Assembly (NCBI GenBank): GCA_905221605.1
Contig: CAJNDS010000012.1
Span: forward strand, 124,001-188,000
DNA: 64,000 bases
Reading direction: 5' to 3'
DNA from: Symbiodinium natans
Taxonomy: Eukaryota > Sar > Dinophyceae > Suessiales > Symbiodiniaceae
In this document: one piece after another, positions 29,901-41,900 of the stretch
Numbering within the stretch: the first letter of the stretch is position 1
Layout of the letters: every line of letters begins with the position of its first letter
Translations under genes and position numbers: made by a program
The notes under the pieces: generated by a model
The model's database searches: none
What the model was told of the DNA's origin: nothing
The model's input: the letters and a program-made list of their open reading frames with translations, nothing else

Positions 29901-32900
29901 ATGGCGTCATGTCCCAGGTTGATCTCATGTTCCTTTGTTTGTGTACCCTACGCTACACGGAATAGGCTATGACCTGCTATGATGGAGACATTGGAGACCC
30001 AAGAAGGCGCCCCCTTCCTCCCCCCAAGCAAGCGCAAAACGTGGGGACACAGCTGGTGCCTTCCTTGGAGTTTGTGAGCCCGAAGCAGGCGCACAACTCT
30101 CGGAGCTTGACAGATCAGGGGTGTTCGATACCTGTAATTAAGCCCTGAACCCCAAACCCTTAGCTGGTGAGCCCCTGGGATTCAACTCGGGCTAGTGACA
30201 AGAGCTTCCCCTGCCGCAGGAGATCACGGGTGGCGGAGATCTAACGCCTCGCAGCTGCAGTTGGTGCCGGGGTTGAGGGTTGAGGGTATTAGGGTTTCGG
30301 GCTTAAACCCTAAGCCTTGGGACCCCGCAAAACCTGGAAGCATTGACAAACCCCGAAACCCCAGAATCCCCAACCCGAACCCCCAAACCCTTAAACCCCG
30401 AACCCGTAGGCCCAACATCTCCAAACCCCGGAGGCCCTGAAACGCGGGCCCTAACCCTCAGACCTTCAAACCTCAAGAACCTAAAGCCCCAAGCCCTAAA
30501 CCCCCAAGCCCTCTCCCTTCAGGGAGCTGTTCCACCTCCTCGACTATGATGGTGGCGGCACCATTGGCGTGGAGGAATTCTGCGAGGGAGTGCTGAAGGC
30601 CAGAAGGGCTAGGTTGAGGGGTTTAGGGATTTAGGGTTTAGGGTTTTGAGGGTTTGAGGGGTTTAGGGGTTTAGGGTTTAGGGTTATAGGGCTTAGGCGT
30701 TAGGTAGTCATCGGTGCGACTTGACGTTCAGGCATGCCTACTACCCGACCACCAACATCCGAAGAGCCAAAACCACCCAAGCCACCACAACCCTGAACCC
30801 CCGAGACCACCTCATAAACCGACAGCAACTCACCTACATTGCCTCAGAACCTTGAACGCCAACCCCCCCAAAAAATAAAACAAAAATCAAAACAACAAAA
30901 ACATGTTCACAAAAGAAAACATACAGTCCCCCCCCCCCCAACAAAAAGGGAAAGACAGCATGAAAACAAAAAAAACACCCTAAACCCTTAAACCGTTAAA
31001 ACCTTGAGCCCTTAAACCCTTAAACCCTTAAACCCTTAAACCCTTAAACCCTTAAACCCTTGAACCCTTGAACCCTTGAGCCCTCAAACCCTTAAACCCT
31101 TAAACCCTTAAACCCTTAAACCCTTAAACCCTTAAACCCTTAAACCCTTAAACCCTTAAACCCTTAAACCCTTAAACCCTTAAACCCTCAACCCCTACAC
31201 CCTAAACCCTGAACCCTAAACCCTAAACCCTTTCTTAGCCCTTACGCCCTAAAACGCTGAAACCCTTAAACCCTCAAACCCTTAAACCCAGAAAACCTTA
31301 AACCCTAAACCCTAAACCCTAAACCCTAAACCCTAAACCCTAAACCCCATAGAGGCGACTTCGGGAGCTCCCGGCACGATCGAGCTGTCCAGCCTCGTGA
31401 AGCAGTGCAGTGAGATCCTGCCGGGGGCCCCCGGACCCGGCTTCTTGTGGTGTTTAGGGTGTAGGGTGTAGGGTTTAGGGTTTAGGGTTTAGGGTTTAGG
31501 GCCACTATGGGTAGCTACAGGCTTAGTCGTGGTTTGGGTGGAGTTTAAACGATTCGGGGCCTACGAAACTATAGGGTGCTTCTAGGATATTCGCAGGGGT
31601 ACCCTAAGCCCTCAATCCTTGGGAAGTCTAAGAGGGGTTCCAGCCAAAGAAGTTGGTCAACATGGTGTAGACCTGGGAAAGGGTCGGCCAAGAGCACTTG
31701 GCTCGAAAGCCTAAACCCTGAACCCTAAACCCTAAACCCTAAACCTCTAAACCTCTAGACCTCTAAGCCTCTAAACCTCTAAACCTCTAGACCTCTAAGC
31801 CTCTAAGCCTCTAAACCTCTAAACCTCTAAGCCTCTAAACCTCTAAGCCTCTAAACCTCTAAACCTCTAAACCTCTAAACCTCTAAACCTCTAAGCCTCT
31901 AAACCTCTAAACCTCTAAACCTCTAAACCTCGAAGCCTCTAAACCTCTAAACCTCTAAACCTCTAAACCTCTAAACCTCTAAACCTCTAAACCTCTAAAC
32001 CTCTAAACCTCTAAACCTCTAAACCCCGAACCCTGACCGGTTGTTTGGCCCCAAAGAAGTCTCCAGCCGCAGCTTGGAGCGCGGACGTCCCTTCATTGCC
32101 AGCTCCTCAACGTCCACCCAAGCCTCTACTTGGCATTTCCCCCTTTATGCTAACAGTCCTTACTCGGGATTCCGATAGCGGGTACTAGAATCCCTACGAA
32201 GGACTGTTAGTATAAGGGGGAACACCTCAAGCCTCTACCCTAAAGCCCCACCAAAGCCCCGGTGCCATCATCCAGTTCGGGTCTTGGGGTGGATAAGTTC
32301 CCTAAACCCTACACCCTAAACCCTAAACCCTAACCCCTAAACCGTGCAAGGCACAGGTCCGGGGAAAGTTTCGAGGAGTTTCGAGGAGAGTCCCCACAGG
32401 AGTTTTCCGAGCTTTTGTGCTCATTGCCAACAGACGTGAATCATTTCAGGTTACCCTGGCCTGGGGGTTTTAGAGGTTTACAGGTACTTAAACCCTAAAC
32501 CCTAAACTTCAGAAACTTCCGAAGCCCTAAATCCTTAGTAGCTGAATAGATAGCCTCTAACCTTTCGGGGTATATACAATCCGGCCAACCTTTTTTGGGC
32601 CAGGGTAATCAGCAAGTAGGCCTACACCCTAAACCCTAAACCCTAAACCCTAAACCCCAAACCCCAAACCCTAAACCCTAAACCCTACACCTCAATCTTT
32701 GGGTCAGGGTACTCAGCAACTAGGAATCCGACGACCGGAGATTTTCACTCCGAGGCTCAACAACCGTGAGGCCGTGACCATTCTGATGGACCATGGAAGT
32801 GGCCTACAGGAGGGTTTAGGGTTTAGGGTTTAGGGTTTAGGGTTATAGGGTTATAGGGTTGTAGGGTTATAGGGTTATAGGGTTATAGGGTTATAGGGTT

Positions 32901-35900
32901 ATAGGGTTTAGGGTTTAGGGTTTAGGGTTCAGGGTTTTTGCGGGGCTTGGGCTAAGGTTTGCGGGGGCAGGGGCCGGGTTTGGGGTGTTGAGGGATAAGC
33001 AAGTGCGGGGTTTGGTTCTATATTACTGTTGACCTCGAAGTAAATAACCCCCCCCCCCCCTTCCCCCAGCTGCCCCAAGCCCTGACCTACCCAAAAGGGC
33101 CCATAGACAAAAAGTCGGGCCCCGAACTGGGGTTCCTGAATTGAGGGGGGGGGTTTACAATTGAGTTCCGGGCTTGGGCTTTCTCAATTGAGGGGGGTTT
33201 GGTGAATTTGAGGTTAACATCAGGTACCCATCTTGGGTCTCCTTGGCAGCAGAAATACTCCTCGTAGCAAAGGGTGCTTAGTTACGCAGTTTCAAGGTTG
33301 CGGATCCTGCTCTTCGAGGCCTCGGATTCCGATTCCAGGGCTTCTCTCCTGAAATGAGGGTTTACGATAAGAAGGGGCACCTAATGGAGACCACCAAATA
33401 GTAGGATCCCCTTATGATAAGGACCCCAATAAGGTACCCTGATATCGTCAACCCTCGCATACTTAAAGCTCTGGAAAGGAGGCCAACCGGCGACGCAGCA
33501 ACAGCCTGGAGGCCGGAGAAGCCGCCAAAGCCTGTGGCGTTAAGGGCCAACTGTTTTTTTTTAAGTGGGAGAGCCGAGGTGTAGAGTTCGTATTGGTTTC
33601 CTATCATCCTAAACCCCCTTAACCCCCGACCCTAAACCCTAAGCCCTAAATCCTATATTGGTTTCCTATCATAGGGCAAGCCTCCAGTTCCATCCGAAGC
33701 CCGACACCCGGAACCCTATGTATCAGTCTTCTACAGGACAGCTTGTCGTCTCAGCTGCACTGGAAACCCAGGTAGGACATAGTCGACCTCGACACGCCCC
33801 TCAACCTAAATATCCACGCATCCTACTTCAGGTAAGTTGGCTAAGAACCACCAAATCCGAAACCGCAAGCCGCCCTTGTTTCTTAGATAACGACAGCGCC
33901 TTTGAACGGCCCTGCAGTTCAAACCCGTCAAAAGCTGGTCGGTGGTTTTGACCAAACCCCAAACCCTAAGCACTGTACCGGAGAACCCGAAGCCTGCGAG
34001 ACGGTGTCCAGCAGCCACAACTTGGACAAGTTAGGCTACAAGGCCGGATCGGAGCTGTTCACCACCGTCCGTGCGGGGTTGTTCGATCTTAAGTCCACCA
34101 AGCTCGTGTGGTGGTTTGGGGTTTGGGGTTTGGGGTGTCGGTTTTGGGTTGAGGAAGTGGCTGATTTGTAACTTGAGGGTGCTCGAGTAGGAACCTTGTT
34201 GGATCTGATCTTAGCTGTGCATTCGCTTGATACCTTAGGGGGTTGTGGCCTTGAAGGAAAAGCCCCTTCCCCCAAAAAGCCCCTTCTCCCAATTCTTCAA
34301 TCCCCCCCCACCCGTGTGATACATAAATCCGGATCCGCAGCCAATATCTTAAATCAGGCGGCTTCGGGTTTGGGAATTTCAGCCCGAGAAAGAGCGGCAG
34401 CTTCCAGACAGTGGAGTTTCATAAAAGCTGAATGAGCTTAGTTTGATAGTTGGGTTTGTGAAGCTGCTCGAATCCACCCTCTGATATCCTCGTGATTTTG
34501 AAGGGCCCCCGGTCCAGAGGACAAGAATGTCTTATAACAGGGAGGGTTCAATACTCCTATCAAGGGACTCAAGGGACTAGAGATCAGGGTGGAGGCCGTG
34601 AAGCAGCAAAGCTGACATCCAAACGGGTGTTGTTGAAGGGTAACCTCCAAAGCCTCAACCACACAGTGCCCGTCTGGGTAAAGTCCCGATTCTGTCTTGG
34701 CTCTTATGAAGCAAACCGGTGGCCCTGAAGCCTGCCTCAACCCCAAAAGAGGCAAGATCGGGGGCATCAAGCAATGTCCATGCAAGGTCTGCGGGTCGTC
34801 CTTGAACCATTGAATCTCGTACGGCGCGTTGGCACGCGCACCAGGAAAAGTTGCACAACGTTGGGGTTGGGAGGCATCAGGTCACTAGCTCAACCTCTGC
34901 CATACTGCACTGAGGAACGATTGGGGAGGTTTTCAAGAAGGCTTATCAGGGACCCTTGGGTTAGGTAAGGTGTTGTTTTCGGGGTTGAGGGTCTCTTTTC
35001 GGGGGTCTCGCCTCACAGCATTTTGAGCGCAAGAGGAAGGATCAGGGTTTAGGGCTGGCTGCAGGTGACGAAGCTGGAAGAAGAGTTTGGCAAGGTCCAT
35101 GCCAACATCTCGCAGATCACAGAGCCGCGTGGCTTAGCAGTGGGCCCCACACACAAAACCCTCTTCCGCCCTAGACCCGAACCCCGTAGCCTGCGCATGA
35201 TGCTGGTTGGAAGGGCTGCAACAGTACTGCAAGCTAGGCATTTAACAGAGAGGGTAAAGGAGCTTCCACTGCAGTCCTTTGTAGAACAATCAGGTACGTG
35301 ATTCCAGCGTCCCGGAAACATGTCTCAGATGGATGGAGTGTTTTTCCCCTTTCCCCCGCCCACCCCCCGGGTGACAGAGATCACGCCGAGGTGGGCCACA
35401 TTTACGTGGGCTTGTTCAGACACACGAAGCCATGAAGTGAACTGCAAGCATCAATAAGCAAGGGGACCTCCCCCAACTGAAGCCCAAAGTGCTAAACCCT
35501 AAACCCTAAACCCTGAACCCTGAACCCTGAACCCCTCAACCCAGGATACTGGCCCAACGGATTGCCCCTCGCAGCAAGACCATCAGCAAGATGCAGCTGG
35601 AATGAGAGCCTCAGGGCTTATGGGGTTTAGCGTTACCTTAGCCTTTAAACCCTAAACTTTAAACCCTAAACCCTATAACCGTTATGGAGTCTAGGTCTGT
35701 CAAAAGGTCTTAAAGCTTTACGCGCTTGGGTTTGGGTATTTTTGCAACCACGCAGCTCTCGGGCTTTGACAGAACAAGGGGGCTGGGGCTCAGGGTTTAG
35801 GGGTTCAGGGTTTGGGGTGTAGGATTTAGGGTTTCATGAAGCCTCAATTGCATAGAAGGCCTTTCACCTTGCCGAGCGATTCTGTTTTAACTCAAAAGGC

Positions 35901-38900
35901 TTGCTCGTGAAGCGAACAAAAAATCTGATGATTGAAAAGCAGCATGGCTTGGCTAGGTTGGCACTGACGGGATGATGCGAACGTTCTTTAAAAAACGAGC
36001 CCGGCCTGTACAAGTACGGCCTGTACGCTTGGCTTTGTGATGGCCAATGGCGGGGGTGGGGGGGGCCCGGCCAGGTTGCAGCAGTGTCCAAGCCTTTCAC
36101 AGGCTCGATTTATTAGCATGAAAAGGGGCCAGGATTCGGAGCAGCTCGGAGTTTGGAGCTGACGCCGCTGACCTGCGGTTGCCAGTACCGCGTCGGGGGC
36201 TTGACGCCAGAAAAAGGCGACATTCGACACACTCGGGGGGGGGCACGCAGTTTCCGCTCCCCAAATCCATCTTCGAGTGCAGGAAATCTGGGCTTAAGAC
36301 CTGAGGGCAGCCACCTTCCACCTCCTCGTGTGTAGGGGTTCCTGCATTGCGGGATTGCGGAAGGCAGACATGGCGCGGGCGTGCGCATCTTCAAGCGTAC
36401 GCCTACTCAAACAGCGCGCTGCTGCCGATTTGTTGTTGGCGTTGGCAAAGCGGGCCAAGCGGAGTTCCGGGCGGCACAAGGCCACGATGATTCTGTGTCG
36501 CCAAATGTCTGACGTCGATGTTTTTGCTTGTGGCCGATGAGTCTGTACGCCTCCCTGCGAATCCTAATTCATCATGTGCTTCTGTTCTGAGCTATCTTTC
36601 GGGTAGTCCGCGCACGACACACCCGTTGAAAAACACAAAGCAAAACGTCCGGGGCAGGGCTTGCAAAGAAGGCTTCCCAAAAGCTAAGATCATGCGCTTC
36701 AAAGCTTACACTTTCCAGGGAGGTGAACATGATAGCAACCACAAGTTCTCGATCTCAGGCGGACATCAGGGGCGAAACGAAAACCGCCATTGTTGCACCA
36801 TGACGAATTTTCTGTGTTGGGGTTCAGGAAGCAAGGGTTGGACTTTGGACAGCGGTTGATTCTCTGATTCTTGGCTCTTGCCGACTTCAGGGTTTAGGCC
36901 ATGTAGGTGTTAGGGGTTCGGGGTTTGGGGGGGTTGGGGTTTATAGGGTTTAGGGTTTAGAGGGGTTGTAGCATGATTTAGTGCAGTGAGTACCACTGGC
37001 AATGTTTCACCGCAGCTGGCGGCTGCTAGTGCACGGAGTGGCTGGCGTGCCCTATCCCCCGAAACCCTACGTCCCCAAGTTACAATCCCTAATCCCTAAA
37101 CCCTAAACCCGAACCTCCGATTTAGAGAGTATAAAGAGGACCGCTGAGAAGGAGACTCTGTATGTTTCAAGCGCATGCCCATCTTCCGAGCCCGAAAGCC
37201 CAGGAGGAACACTCCAAGTGACACTCCCTGCCGTGAGAGTCCTGAAGGGACAGCTGCCGTTTCTTATGCTCAGCTCGTTCAGCGGGGGCGTGGTGTCTAC
37301 TTCCGTGTCTGAAGCGAGGTCATGACATGGCACCCCCCCCATCCCCGATCCACGAATCCTCAAGTTCAAGTTGTTCTTCTCGTTCTCGTTCTCGTTCTCG
37401 TTCTTGTTCTTGTTCTTGCTCTTGCTCCTGTTTCATCGTTGCTATATTGTTATACTATTGGCCTGCTCTGTGTTTTGTTATTGCTGCCGAGCGTTCCGGA
37501 GTCGACCTTTGGACCCACGCCGCTTGCACTGCACGCTCCCAATTCGCAGCATTCGTGTCGGTGGAAGTTTAGGGTTTTGGGGGTTTAGGGTTTAGGGTTT
37601 GGGGTTTAGGGTTTAGGGTGTTGTCATCTAGACCCCGACAAGAGAACCCCCAACTCGGACATCTTGAGCCCCCATAGGGCTAATCGGGGCTGTTTGGGTT
37701 TGGGTCTTCCTGGGTTGGTTCAGGGCTACCAGACGAAGTCGCAGCACGAGGGCGGTGGAAAAATGATGCGCGGCCCCCCAGAGGCTGGTGTGGGCTTTCG
37801 ACTTCTTCCCACAGGCTCTCTCTCTCTCTCTCTCTCTGAAAGGGCCCTTTCACGGGGGGTTCTCTCCCTCTTTGGGGATTGACAGCTACCTTTATGTTCG
37901 GAAACTCCTGCATTCCAGTTGCAAAAGGCCCTGTCTCGAGCTAACCCCTAGACCTGAGACCCGTGCATCTTCCTTTGCAATATCACGAACACATGTGTGA
38001 GATCATATCTAAGGACGCGGGGGTATGGGGCATTGACCTTTTGCCAAACTTACAATCCGATGACAATGTGCCCGGAGAGTCGTAGTCTCGGCGCGAAATG
38101 AAGCCCCAAAACTTCAAGTCCCCACTACCTGCAGCCAAGCGTTGGAGGGCCTGTTCGTGCCCGACGCCCATGGCCTCCCGCTTTTGGGGGCTGGGGCTGC
38201 AGGGTTTTAAGGTTCAGGGTCGAGTGCCGATCATGAGGCCGGGAAGACCAGCACGCTGAACATGCTGACGGGGGCGGTGCTCCCCTCTGGCGGACAAGCA
38301 TTTCTGGGGGGCTACGACGTCGTCCAGGAGCAGCGGAAGGTCCCGGGTTCGAGCTTGGGTGCCCTAAGCCCTGAACGGCCCGAAGCCCTAAACTGGCGAA
38401 AAGCCTGACTCCTTAACCCTAAACCTTGAACCCAAGGGACGATTTTTCAACCGAAACAGGTTGTGACCTCTCAAGGCTTCAGTGGGGATCGAAAGCCAAG
38501 CACGCCGTAGGGTTTATCGGGCTGACGGGGCCGGATCTGCAGAGGTTTGTTTGATTTTGTTAGGGTTGTAGGGGCTTCCATGTTCAAAGTTCCACGAACT
38601 GGAGAGCTGGCGAACCGGCTGTAGCGACGTCAGCGAGGGTAGTGGGCCATCCCGAAACCCTCAGCTCTAAATCCTGCAAGTAATGGGCCGGTCCTAAGGT
38701 TACATCTTGTGACTCCGGGAGATGATCTTAACTTCCAAGGATCTTTGTATCCCGGAATCCCATAAGTTCCTGCGCACTTGCGGCCCTGCTCTTTCCCGTG
38801 CTTCTTGCTCCTTCTGTAGCTTTCGGGTTGAGGGCCCTACGCCCTTCTAAACCCTAAACGCCCTAAACCCTAAACGCCCTAAACCCCAAATCTAAACCCT

Positions 38901-41900
38901 AAACCCTAAACTCTAGAACCCTGGAACCCTGCAACCCTAAGCCAGGTGCGGCGCCTTCTCGGCTTCTGCCCGCAGCACGACGCACTTCTCGACCGCCTCA
39001 CGGTGCCTCTGAGGGTGTTCTGGGCTTAGGTGCCTTAGGGTTAGGGTTTAGGGTTTGGGGTTTGGGGTTTAGGGTTTAGGGTTTGGGGTTTGGGGTTTGG
39101 GGTTTAGGGTTTAGGGCTTAGGGCTTAGGGATTAGGGCTTAGGGTTTAGGGTTTAGGGTTTAGGGTTTAGGTTTAGGGTTTAGGGTTAGGAGTTTCGACA
39201 CCCTATAGAACCCCTTATGTGGGACCAGGAAACCAGAGACACCCTAGACCCTCTGTAGCCCCCTGACCCCCTAAACGCTAAACCCCAAACCCTAAATCCC
39301 CTAAGCCCCCCTAACTGCCTGACATTTCCAAGCCCTAGAACTCACCAAAACCCTCTGGACTGCCGTCAACCAACCAACCCCTGCCCCTAACCCTAAACCC
39401 TAGACCCTAAACCCTAAACCCTAATCCCTAAACCCGAAACCCTAAATCCTAAACCCTACACCCTGAACCCTAAACCTGACAGGTTCGGGAGCACCTCGAG
39501 CTTTTTGGACGAATCAAGGGCATCCCCAGTCACGAGCCTGGGGCCGCGTTGCGGGTTTGTGGGGGAACCGTTTTCAGGGTAGGCCTTGCAGGTGTCTTTT
39601 TGGGTTTAGTCTTCGGGTGTATGCCCACCCTAAACCCCTAAACCCGCCTGCCACTTTAAGCGCATGGCCATGCAGGCGATCAAGGAGCTCTGTGACCAGA
39701 TGATGCAGGACCTTTGGAAGGGCATTTCCCGAATTGCCACCACCACTGAAGATGCCCAAACACACATATAGTCATATAGGGTTTAGGGCCTCAGGGCTTG
39801 CGGCGTGGGGTTTGGGGCTTGGAATCTTATCCCCACCCCCTCCTCCCCCCCTCCCCCCCCTCCCCCCCCTCCCTGCCTGCAGGATCATTGGATGTAATCC
39901 AACCTTCTCGACACCTTTTAGCAGAAGTACCCAGAACCTTAGACCCTGAATCCTGAACCCTGAACACTAAACCCTAAACCCTAAACCCCTCCCCCCCCCC
40001 CAATTCCCAACCTCGCCATCCTGAAGCCATCTTCTGAGAGGACCTGTCCCTCTCGCCACACGTGGACAAGCTGGCCATGACCCTGAGCGGCGGGAACAAG
40101 CGCAGCCCGGCAGCTACCCCAAACCCTAAACCCTAAACCCAAGACCCTATACCCTAAACCCTAAACCGTTGAGGGCTTAGGGTTTGCCATCGCAAGCGCC
40201 TAAACATGAGCTCCTCAATCCGAAACGAAGTGCTGCAGGCCTCAACTTCTGAAGCCCCGCAGTACACTACAAGGACTCTTTGGCTAAGCCCCGGAGACCC
40301 GAAACCCCCTAAACCCCCCCAAAAGCCCTAAAACCCCAAAAGCCCTGCGCCCCACCCCCCCCCCCCCCGGGAACCCCCACAAGCCTGAAACCCTAAGCCC
40401 TATAAGCCTAAACCCCAAACCCTAAACCCGAAGCCCCAAAAGCCCGAACCCACAAGAACAAAGAAGAACCAAGGGAAGCTCTCCCTGGCCATTGCACTGA
40501 TGGCGTCCCCACCGTTGGTCTTCCTGGATGAGCCGAGCCGCATGGCCAAGGTTTAGGGTTTAGGGTTTTTTTTGCAGGTTTTTTTTATGGTGTACCAGAA
40601 CCCCCCCCCCCCCCCCGCCCCCCTCCAACATGCTTCGGGTTGCTTAGGCTTCCGGTTCAAGGTTCAGGGTTGCGGTTTTTGTTGGTTGTTGAGGTGTACA
40701 CTGCAGGGTGGAGGGCCAAGTTTTTCTTCAGACATCAGGATTGCACGGGCGATTTAAGCCCGAAACGGGAAATCATGCCGGCTAGGCCTACGAGCAATCA
40801 GGCCCCAAACCCGAAACCCTAAACCCTAAACCCTATAAACCCTACACTCAGACAGGGAGGCTCCAAGTTAGGAGAACCTCTCCAGGTACCGGCGTGGATC
40901 CAGCTGCCCGGCGGCTTATGTGGCAACTGGCCTGCATCTGGGCCCTGAGGGCTCTAGGGTTAGGGTTTAGGGTTTAGGGTTTAGGGTTTAGGAGTTTAGG
41001 GTTTAGGGTTTAGGGTTTAGGGTTTAGGGTTTAGGGTTAGGGTTTAGGGTTTAGGGTTTAGGGTTTAGGGTTTAGGGTTGGGGGCCCTTTCTGAAACGGG
41101 TTTGCTCAAAGAGGGACAACAGGAAGTGTGCGGCCGGCCACAAAAAGCACCCCGCAAGTGCTTCCTTGGGGGTCGGCGCGTGTTGTCCGCCCCTCTCCCG
41201 CTTTCGAAAAGCCCCCTAGCAACCCCAATGTTGGAACCCGAGGAAGCGTAGTTACCCTAAACCCTCAACCCTGAACTCTAAAGCCAGGCATGTCATCTCG
41301 GCCGTCTCAACGATGCGGCGAGAAAGCACGGCCGGGAGCTACAGCTCAACCTGCCCTGGCTTCTTGTAGCTAGAGCTCGGTTAGCGAACCCTAAACCCTA
41401 AACCCTGCAACCCGGCAACCCTGCAACCCTGCAACCCTACAACCCTACAACCCTACAACCCTACAACCCTACATCCCTACATCCCTACATCCCTACATCC
41501 CTACATCCCTACATCCCTACATCCCTACATGCCTACATGCCTACAACCCTAAACCCTACAACCCTGCAACCTTAACCCTAACCTCAAGACCAGGTCACAC
41601 GCCAGGGCTGGGGAGTACTTTGATATCCCATGCGGGCTTAAGCTTTCAGATTCGGGCTTTCGTGGGATTCAGGTTTCGAGTTCAGGCAGTTCAGGGCTTG
41701 GGACTCAGGATGTCAGGGTCCATGTTTAGGGTTTGGGTTTTATTGAGGGTTTTGGGGGCTTCGGATCTGGGTTCAGGGCAGAGTTAGGGCTCAGGATGTG
41801 GCACTTTTTTTTCCGTTCAAGCCGTTGGGTTTTGGCACTTGAGAGGCTGCGTGACCCGGGTAGGGCCGGCTACGGTTGAAAAGCGAAAGCTATGAGCCCT

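Larger units (their letters stand above)
11480..38237 (+). other. 26.8-kb ABCA intron containing a channel gene
   Basis: Inferred intron between the two halves of Walker A. It opens with GCAGCT and closes with CATGAG. It contains telomere-like arrays, MITE-like elements and the complete channel gene (about 18.1-35.6 kb). From 11.5 to 16.5 kb I see no convincing exon, and from 35.6 to 38.2 kb none either; those stretches hold CCCTAAA arrays, a G-rich tract, GA/CT microsatellites and otherwise unassigned sequence. Confidence 0.7.
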
